From assembly GCA_963995505.1 (NCBI GenBank), contig OZ023181.1, positions 18,906,221 to 18,970,220 on the forward strand: a stretch of 64,000 nucleotides of DNA, in the 5' to 3' direction. Shown one piece after another: positions 57,671-64,000 of this stretch. The stretch is from Hypericum androsaemum. Its lineage: Eukaryota; Streptophyta; Magnoliopsida; Malpighiales; Hypericaceae. A model generated the notes under the pieces. That model saw only the letters and a list, made by a program, of their open reading frames with translations, was not told where the DNA came from and did no database searches. The first letter of the stretch is position 1. Each line of letters starts with the position of its first letter. A program made the position numbers and the translations under genes.

Positions 57671-58781
57671 TAATATCGTAAAAGGCTCTATCTCAATATG
57701 AGTCGTATCATTTGTAGCATCAGATTAATACAATGCAATCTGTGAAGACATATAAATCAATTAAGAAGTCTAGTCCGTCCACTGATCAACAAATGGAAAT
57801 AATAAATAACCCTTCTCTGACCATCTCACCAATGCATTGTTCTCCTCGTTAACCTCAAGATACTCAACCAATCCCTCGCTTAAGAAATCATCAAAAGTGC
57901 GGGCTCCATCCTGAAGAAAAATATATAAATCAGCAAAGCCACTGATTTCCATAAAACATCACACGAGCATAACTAGATTTACCAACAACTCCTGCATGTA
58001 GTGTCCTTTAATCCTCAATACCCCTTGGTCTGCGATGACTAAGGGACGACAAACTCAACCTCCATCTGAAGCAATATAAACAACACGCTGCAATATGTTT
58101 ACCCAGTCAGCTAAACATTCCAGATGCATGAAATTATCTTTATAAGGTACTCATCTAATGTCTGCAGATTTCCAAAAGACTATAGAAGTCCAGCGTTAAT
58201 TCTTGATGAATCATTGAGCAATGAAAAAAGACATAATCACCGTTGTTATGCAACCCACTTGCCTGCTGTGACAAGACTCAAAACAGAAAAAAACTAATTT
58301 TCTTTCTGGCCAACACATATTAAAAGGGTATAGGGGCACAACAACCGGAGAGAATTACAGGGCACAGTACAGAAAAATCACCTGCTTCTCATTGACAAAG
58401 ACGCTCACAAACTAGCCAGTGTAGCCAGCTCGTCCTCTTGGAATTAGCAAAATGCTACAGTGATGAAGTCGGAAGAAGAGAGAAGTAGGAGAACATAAGT
58501 GGCACAAATAGTAGAAAAGAAATTGGTACGGCAGCTACAGTCTTCATAAGTTTACATGTTCTGGACACTATTACTTGCGGCTTCCTGTGCCTGCCAAGAT
58601 TAAGACCATTTAGCATAACTAGAAAAGAATTAGGTGCGTGCAGCTCTTCCGCAGATAGAAATTCCAGATCTTGTAAGCCTAAACAGTAGCAATGCATGGA
58701 CCAGAAAAGAACAATACTTGTTAGTTATGTGCTAGAATACTGAATTCTAACCATCCTATATCAAGAAGCCAAATTTATGGA

Positions 58782-59052
58782 TGTTAGGGTTTGTCTCAAA
58801 TTCTAGACAAATTAGTACTCTATTCCTATTTAGAGTAGGGTTATAATCTCATATATATATTGGCCTATGCCTAGGTCTTTTGTGCAGTAGTCGAGAGTTG
58901 TGAGGTAGAGAGAACCCTCACGGAGGCCTTGTAACCGATTGGACTCACATAGTGGACGACTCTCCTTTGCCCGTGGTTTTCTCCCCGTCTTGGGATTTCC
59001 ACGTAATTCTTGTGTGTCTCGTATTTCTCGTTTCGATCTTATTTTCTCAACA
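58782..59052 (+). repeat. Copia 5' LTR
   Basis: This 271-bp LTR begins TGTTAG and ends CAACA, with a tcatatatatattgg TATA region at about 58849. The matching 3' LTR is not in the window. Confidence 0.8.
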
Positions 59053-59618
59053 ATTTGTATCAGAGTCGGATCTAAGTATACGAGTATTTGACACACAAAA
59101 AAATGTGAACAGTAACCAATTTGGGGGAAAATCGGGATTTAGAGTTTTGAAAACCTTGGAGTCGCCGCCGCCCGCGTCCGACCGCCCCAACGTCGCCTAG
59201 AGGAGGCGACCGTCCCTGCGCACCGTCGCCGCGCCGGGAGAAGCTCAGCCGCTCTGCTCGTTTGTTGGCCGTCCGTCGCTGAGGGAAGAAGAAGGAGCCG
59301 TCAAGGAGAGAGAGGAGAGCTCGCAGATCGGAGCTGCCCGATGCCGCCCCTGCCGCCCGTCCGTTGTTCGGTGCTGCCCGGAATCACCGCCGCCGCTTAG
59401 AAGAAGAAGATTCGGCGGAAGAAGAAGGAGATACGGGGAGAGAGAGAGAGGGAGTTTTGGGTTGAAAACCCTATTCCCGAGTTGACTTGGTCAATAATTT
59501 GACTGGTCAACATTTTGACTAGTCAACAGTTTGACTGGTTGACCAAAAGTCAACTGTTTTGGCTTTTTTTACTTTCTAACCGGTTTTGGGCTGATTTCTT
59601 AGTTCGAGGTATTTCAGG

Positions 59619-60518
59619 ATGACTTCCATGAAGTACGAAATCCCTCAATTGACGAGGAAAACTTATTTTTCCCTGTGGCAGGTGAAGATGCGCGCTATTC
59701 TGACACATTTAGAGCTGGATGAGACTCTAGTTGATGAGAAGTCGATGCCTTCGAGTTAGGATGCTGCGATGAAGGCGTCAAAGAACTGTAAGGCTGTGAG
59801 TCAGATCCAGTTGCATCTGTCAGATGATATTTTACGGGACGTGTTGAAGGAGACAATAGCTTCCTCATTATGGGCAAAGCTTGAAAAGTTGTGCATGCCC
59901 AAGAGTTTGACCAACAACTTGTGCTTGAAGCAACGCCTGTTTTCTATCCGGATGCAAGAAGATAAGTCTGCTCACGACCACCTTAATAAATTTAAGGATA
60001 TAGTGGCTGATCTTAGAACTCTGGATGTGAAATATGATGATGAAGATCTTGCTTTTATTGTTATTGTGCTCGTTGCCTGCTTCTTATCAGCAATTCAGAG
60101 ATACTCTGTTGTTCAGCCATGATACTCTGAGTTGGGATGATGTTCATGATTCGCTCTTGGAGAAAGAGAGAATTGATAAGCACAATGTGAGTTTCTCTGA
60201 AAATAGCCAAGGGACTGGCTTGGTAGTGAGAGGGAGGTCTGAGGAGAGGAATGCTAAGTTTGGTTCGAGGAAGAAGAGCAGAAGCAAATCAAGGTCCAGG
60301 CACAAGGATAAGACTTGTTTCAACTGTCATAAGGTTGGTCATATTAAATGGTTCTGTCCGGAGCTAAAGAACAAGAAGAAGGGCAAAAAGTCCAGTGCTC
60401 TGAAAGGAGAAAGTTCTGATAGCGGCAGTGCTAGTGTTGCCACCACCACTCAGAAAGAAGAATCTGATGGAGACCTTTTGTCTGTGATTGATGGGAAGTC
60501 TAAAGTTGATGCTGCTTA
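59619..60518 (+). pseudogene. Copia gag with zinc knuckle, broken
   Basis: The start MTSMKYEIPQLTRKTYFSLW is a typical copia gag N-terminus. A TAG at 59757-59759 replaces an expected Trp codon. The UBN2 region follows (LTNNLCLKQRLFSIRMQEDK, HDHLNKFKDIVADL), then a frameshift near 60050-60110, and the second frame carries LSWDDVHDSLLEKERI, a basic Arg/Ser stretch and the CCHC knuckle CFNCHKVGHIKWFC (60315-60357). Gag forms the virus-like particle and packages element RNA; this copy cannot make it. Confidence 0.8.
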
Positions 60519-61000
60519 GGTCCTTGATTTCTGCTTGTACGTTTCATATGTGTCCCATCCGGGACTGGTTTTTAACATATGAACGTGCGGAGGGTAATGT
60601 TCTCATGGGAAATAATTTTGTCTGCAAGGTTGTTGGTATTGGCACAGTGAAGATCAAGATGCATGATGGTGTCATTCGAACCTTGACGAATGTGAGGCAT
60701 ATCTCTGATTTGAAGCAAAACTTGATTTCGCTCAGTACTCTTAATACATTGGGGTATAAGTACACCAGAGAAGATGGAGTTCTTCGTGTGAGTAACTTCG
60801 TGTGAGTAAGAACTCATTAGTGCATATGAAGGCCAAAAAGGAGGTTGGGAATCTGTATGTTTTGCAGGGTTCTACAGTTACAGGGACTGCTGCTGCTACA
60901 TCTGGCTTGTTGACAGATTCTGAGAATACCTCATTGTGGCATATGCGACTTGGTCACATGAGTGAGAAAGGCATGACCGAGCTGAATAGGAGAGGATTGA
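60519..61000 (+). pseudogene. Copia protease and GAG-pre-integrase segment, broken
   Basis: Near 60530 the protease region reads [14 protein letters not shown]; the preceding catalytic Asp is out of frame because of an extra base. [18 protein letters not shown] and [19 protein letters not shown] complete the aspartic protease. The GAG-pre-integrase block SLWHMRLGHMSEKGMTELN follows (60802 onward) and is cut at 61000 by the LTR insertion. Confidence 0.75.
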
Positions 61001-62541
61001 TGTAGGGAAAATTGCGAACAATTAAACGTACAATCAAATAGTATAGTGGTAAGTAAGGTTCTTAGAACTGAGGATTGAACACGAAATCAAGGCAAGTAAT
61101 TATGTGAAGCGGAAAAATTAAAGTTTTATAAGGTTGTGAAAGGTCGTAAGTAAATAAACGAGATCGAAAACGCAAATAAAAGACGAGTTGTAAATCAATG
61201 GAGATAACCGAGCACGGCACCCTTATGGACTACCCATCTATGTTGAGACTATGGTTTTTATGAAGTTCTAACTAGTACCCGGAGTGTTCTAGTGCATCTT
61301 CCTAACGCTTCCGCTCATTAGGAGGATAATACTAAGCTAGAGTAGTTCATGATTACTAACCAATGCTTCCGCTCATTAATTAGACCAAGGACTAAACTAA
61401 ACTCAATTATGAAGTTAACTCCTATCGGGTTATCCCTTAGTATCAAGATTCCTTATTAATACCTTAAGACATGTCAATTGACTCTTCCGTTGATTCTAAT
61501 GCCTTCCGATCCATTATTATCAACTAAATATCATAATCTAAGTGATCAAGTTAGATTAAGCATTAAAATCATCAATTGACAACTACTACGAAAGATAATC
61601 AAACCATAGCTAACATAGACGAGTAATCACATAATTAGGGCATCGCACTCACAAGAGAACTACTCGCTAAACATGTTAACAAAGCACAATAGATTAACGA
61701 AGAACATGATAGCAATTAACATAAAGGTAGAGATAGAGAAAGCTTAGTCGTGATGATCAAGCTTTGCCAATCCTTTCCCCGTGCTAACTGAAATTGCGAC
61801 TTTATTAAGCTCCAAAGGCTGTGTCTAAGTTGCAGTAAAAACGTCTCCAGAAAATGTCTCCCCCAAACCTAAGAAACTAAGGGCTATATATAGCCAAAAG
61901 TCTAACTAAAAATTAGGAAAACCTAAAGGAGCTTAAGCTAAATTGGAAGTCTTGCTGGCCAAGTAATAATATAAATAATATAACTTAAGTCCTAAAGCCG
62001 AAACAGGAGGCTAAAAGTCGAATACAACTAAAATAAATCGAGTCCCCGTCTAAAAGAGAAATCTGGAAAAATCCGTCGTCGAGGCCTGGCGCCCGCCAAT
62101 GGAGTTGGCGCCTGCCAACTGAGCCTTCTGTAAGAGACTTGGCGCCCGCCAAGTATTTGGCGCCCGCCAACTAGCCGATCAGCTTCGTTACATCTTCGTA
62201 TTTTGCAGTTTTGACCCTCTTTCACTTCGAATTTGGCTTCGACTATAAAAGACAAAATGTAGATCTCTCTTCAAGATTTCCAACGCTATCTCATTTGATA
62301 CAATCGGACACTCGAGAAAAAATTTATGACTCTTGCAATATGGTCTCTCGAAATCACCCCTCGAACGACCTTCATTGAGCTCCAATTTTCTACAAAATAT
62401 GACAATGGGTAGAAATCCATTCCCGAACATAAATATACTAAAACAATCATAAAACTTGACATGACATGATGAATATAACTCAAAACATGACTAAACACGC
62501 ACGAAACATATGACAAAATATGAGCGTTTACACACTCATCA
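61001..62541 (-). repeat. Ty3/gypsy (Tat-like) LTR inserted into the copia element
   Basis: Read on the minus strand it starts TGATGAGTGTGTAAACGC and ends CAATTTTCCCTACA, 1541 bp, with a ggctatatatagccc TATA region at about 61882-61896. Immediately upstream (plus strand right) lies a purine tract, aagtgtgagggtg, so this is the 3' LTR of a minus-strand element. The style (long LTR, repeated gcgcc motifs, U3 with cell-cycle-like sites) fits the Tat/Athila branch; with no pol visible that assignment is inference. Confidence 0.7.
62087..62170. promoter_or_regulatory. Four copies of a TTGGCGCCYGCCAA-type palindromic motif
   Basis: Near-identical sites lie at 62087-62099, 62105-62118, 62139-62152 and 62157-62170 in the LTR, upstream of its TATA region on the minus strand. 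The half-site TTGGCG resembles E2F-type binding sequence. Function is inferred only from position and repetition. Confidence 0.5.
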
Positions 62542-63648
62542 CACCCTCACACTTATTTCCTTGCTTGTCCTCAAGTAAGGCGCATCAGACACACCCCACA
62601 ATTTCATAATCTTATTAAAAGACCACCCCACGACCGAGTAGTATACTTACCTGAGCACAAGGAGTAAGAACGTGTAGACACCGCATCCTTAATAGTTTAA
62701 CCCAGTTTTTGCACTTAGTAGATTACACTAGAAGGTTGACCACTCAGAGGTTTAGAAATTTAAGCTCACATATATGAGTAGTCAACTACCTATCACTCGC
62801 GTACACGTTCGGGATCTCAAAGTTTCATACGTTTCACTCAGTGGTGCCTTGATAAATGCGGGGCTCATGATCAAGGAGACTTTTCATTGGGTTGTAATGG
62901 GGTTAGGGTCAGGTGAGGATAATATATGTGAGAAGTAGCTAAACCACCCGGCCGAGGAGCTCACAAAAATGTTCTAGCTCTCGTCTATTCTAAACATCTC
63001 ACACTATATCTAATATGCACTCATCCCAAGATTACACCCAAATCCTATTGAGCACTTAGCTCGAGCCGTGCCATTTATTCACTTTCTAACCTCTTTCCAA
63101 TCTTTCCACTTTCCCTCATTCAACGTTTGTTCTATTTGCAACTTTTTCATTCCCTTTTCATCACTTTTTCACTTTTTCTCTTCTTTTTTCTTCACTTCTT
63201 TTTTTTCTTCTTTTCTTTTTCTTTTTGCTTTTTTTTTCACTTCCCCAATCACATAAAATTCATCACATTACACATCAAAGGCAACTGGTCTCGGCTTCTT
63301 TGTTGGCCTCATTTCTACCCATTTTTCCCATTGTTTATTCCCGAGCTATTCTACCAAATGAACCCTTACAGTTATACCCCAAAGATAAGACCTAATGCAT
63401 CCTCGGACCAAAGTGATCAAAGGTAGTTGAGATTGTGGATATAGGGCTTACATATTGGCTTACATATAATATTTTAAGGAAAAAGGCTTAAGCTCAACGT
63501 GTGTAAACAAGGGATATATAGGGTTTTCAGCTCTAAGGCTCTAGGCTCAAAATCAAAGATGGCCCCCGTCCTCTCATTTACACCCACACCACCAAAACGG
63601 TACCAAGTGATGGCATGAAACCCGATGACCTGAGCAATGTAGGCTCTA
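62542..63648 (-). mobile_element. Internal 3' region of the gypsy element, truncated
   Basis: This is non-coding sequence next to the polypurine tract, with ttccttgcttgtcctcaagt and a long T/C tract (63100-63240), as in the 3' untranslated part of Tat/Athila elements. No pol domain was recognised. It ends at about 63648, where duplicated DNA begins. The only open frames reflect the pyrimidine tract. Confidence 0.6.
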
Positions 63649-64000
63649 GGGTATTTTGATAATTTTTTGTGGCAATTTAAATAGAGTTGAAGTCAAAATT
63701 AGTCTCAATAATTAATGAGTTCGATTTCAAAAAATTCAAGAACTAATGAATTCGATTTGTAAAAAATTGTGGACTAATGTTTTGAGGACCGCACTTATTA
63801 GTACATTTTCTCAATACTTAAGAGCTCTATCTATTTATCCCTTTTATATTTTTGTTTGTTTGATGTTCAGTTTAATCCAATATGATAAATTACACTTTTA
63901 AGATTGTGGTAGATAAGTTATGGGGATAGGACCTGAATCTTGTCGTGCCGATAAATTCGACGAGGCACGAATAATTTTCTCGCAAACCTGGTACTCCAAT
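63649..64000 (+). repeat. Third partial copy of the 2.5-kb tandem unit
   Basis: This stretch matches unit 2 at about 40794-41146 almost base for base, sharing unit-2-specific variants (ctcaataattaatgagttc, ggaccgcacttattag, cttaagagctctatc). It continues past the window edge. Confidence 0.9.

Larger units (their letters stand above)
49514..58678 (-). pseudogene. NRPC2: NRPC2 (RPC2), RNA polymerase III second-largest subunit, decayed and 5'-truncated
   Basis: Exon remnants in protein order, minus strand: 58678-58575 (DLEFLSAEELHAPNSFLVML); 58454-58382 (FVSVFVNEKQ); 58087-57983 (VCRPLVIADQG); 57910-57830 (DDFLSEGLVEYLEVNEENNA); 54918-54883 (VGYDKLGAGQNA); 53898-53790 (GPEGPEPCVIDRVAV); 53699-53626 and again 53022-52960 (ICxDLIMNPHG); 52671-52594 (SRMTVGKMIELLGSKA); 51569-51522 (YIFMGPIYYQKLKHM); 50516-50432 (MHSRGNGPRVLL); 49938-49817 (CRGCG, LPYACKLLIQ); 49559-49514 (ELQS...VPRL, TAG). 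Most keep AG/GT borders. Defects: in-frame stops in exons 2 and 3, an 8-bp loss in exon 2, frameshifts in the zinc and last exons, a missing active-site block (GYDIEDA region), about 16 codons missing after GSKA, and a lost zinc Cys. The N-terminal half is absent beyond 58782. Confidence 0.85.
58782..61000 (+). mobile_element. Ty1/copia element, 5' part, broken by a gypsy LTR
   Basis: The 5' LTR (58782-59052) starts tgttagggtttgtctc and ends ctcaaca. TTTGTATCAGAGTCGGATC follows as the tRNA-Met primer site. A GC-rich leader (59150-59420) precedes gag at 59619. Gag, protease and the GAG-pre-integrase segment follow until 61000, where a Tat-like LTR begins; integrase, RT and the 3' LTR are missing. 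Its 5' LTR abuts the NRPC2 relic, so its insertion or associated deletion may mark where the gene's first half was lost. Confidence 0.85.

Noticed and set aside
63068..63426. Phe/Ser-rich open frames as membrane proteins
   Set aside because: They are translations of a T/C-rich tract in the gypsy 3' region.

Overview
This is a repeat-rich, gene-poor stretch of a flowering-plant (eudicot-like) nuclear chromosome. The evidence is AT-rich intergenic DNA, split genes with GT/AG introns, F-box genes of the plant F-box-associated (FBA) class, plant LINEs carrying a C-terminal RNase H, Ty1/copia and Ty3/gypsy (Tat-like) LTR elements, MITEs, and an insert of plant organelle DNA. I cannot name the species. 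Family comparisons come from memory of conserved motifs; no database search was run.

Layout. Bases 1-990 hold AT-rich DNA and a MITE-like element with a 22-bp minisatellite. Bases 992-11450 (copy A) and 11886-28925 (copy B) are two diverged copies of one large direct duplication. Each has, in order, a shared flank, minus-strand LINE sequence, an AT-rich repeat 'R', a plus-strand LINE and the 3' part of an F-box gene. Copy A has lost most of the minus-strand LINE and all but the end of the F-box gene, and it gained a 2.1-kb mosaic of organelle DNA (tRNA-Lys, ccmFN, ndhC, SSU rRNA fragment). Copy B keeps a near full-length minus-strand LINE interrupted by a solo LTR, a plus-strand LINE interrupted by a hAT-type MITE, and an intact F-box gene (28654-29907). 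That F-box gene is the only open reading frame in the window that I would call a likely functional protein gene.

From 30 to 36.5 kb there is a decayed copia element nested in LINE sequence, with a 427-bp MITE in its left LTR, and a foldback element with tandem internal units. From 36.9 to 42.4 kb there is a Mutator-like element followed by a 2.5-kb tandem duplication whose left breakpoint lies inside that element; a third partial copy of the same unit starts at 63649 and runs off the right edge. From 42.4 to 48.1 kb there is mostly non-coding DNA and a frameshifted F-box-associated pseudogene. A foldback MITE with perfect 9-bp target duplications lies at 48518-48799.

From 49.5 to 58.7 kb the minus strand carries a decayed, intron-containing copy of the second-largest subunit of RNA polymerase III (NRPC2/RPC2). 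At least eleven exon remnants are in collinear order, with stops, frameshifts, missing segments and one exon present twice. Its introns were invaded by a non-autonomous copia element and a pogo-like MITE. The 5' half is missing: a copia element (58782-61000) abuts it and is itself broken by a Tat-like gypsy LTR (61001-62541). I found no operon-like or defence-like gene system. The interest lies in the layered duplication, insertion and decay history.
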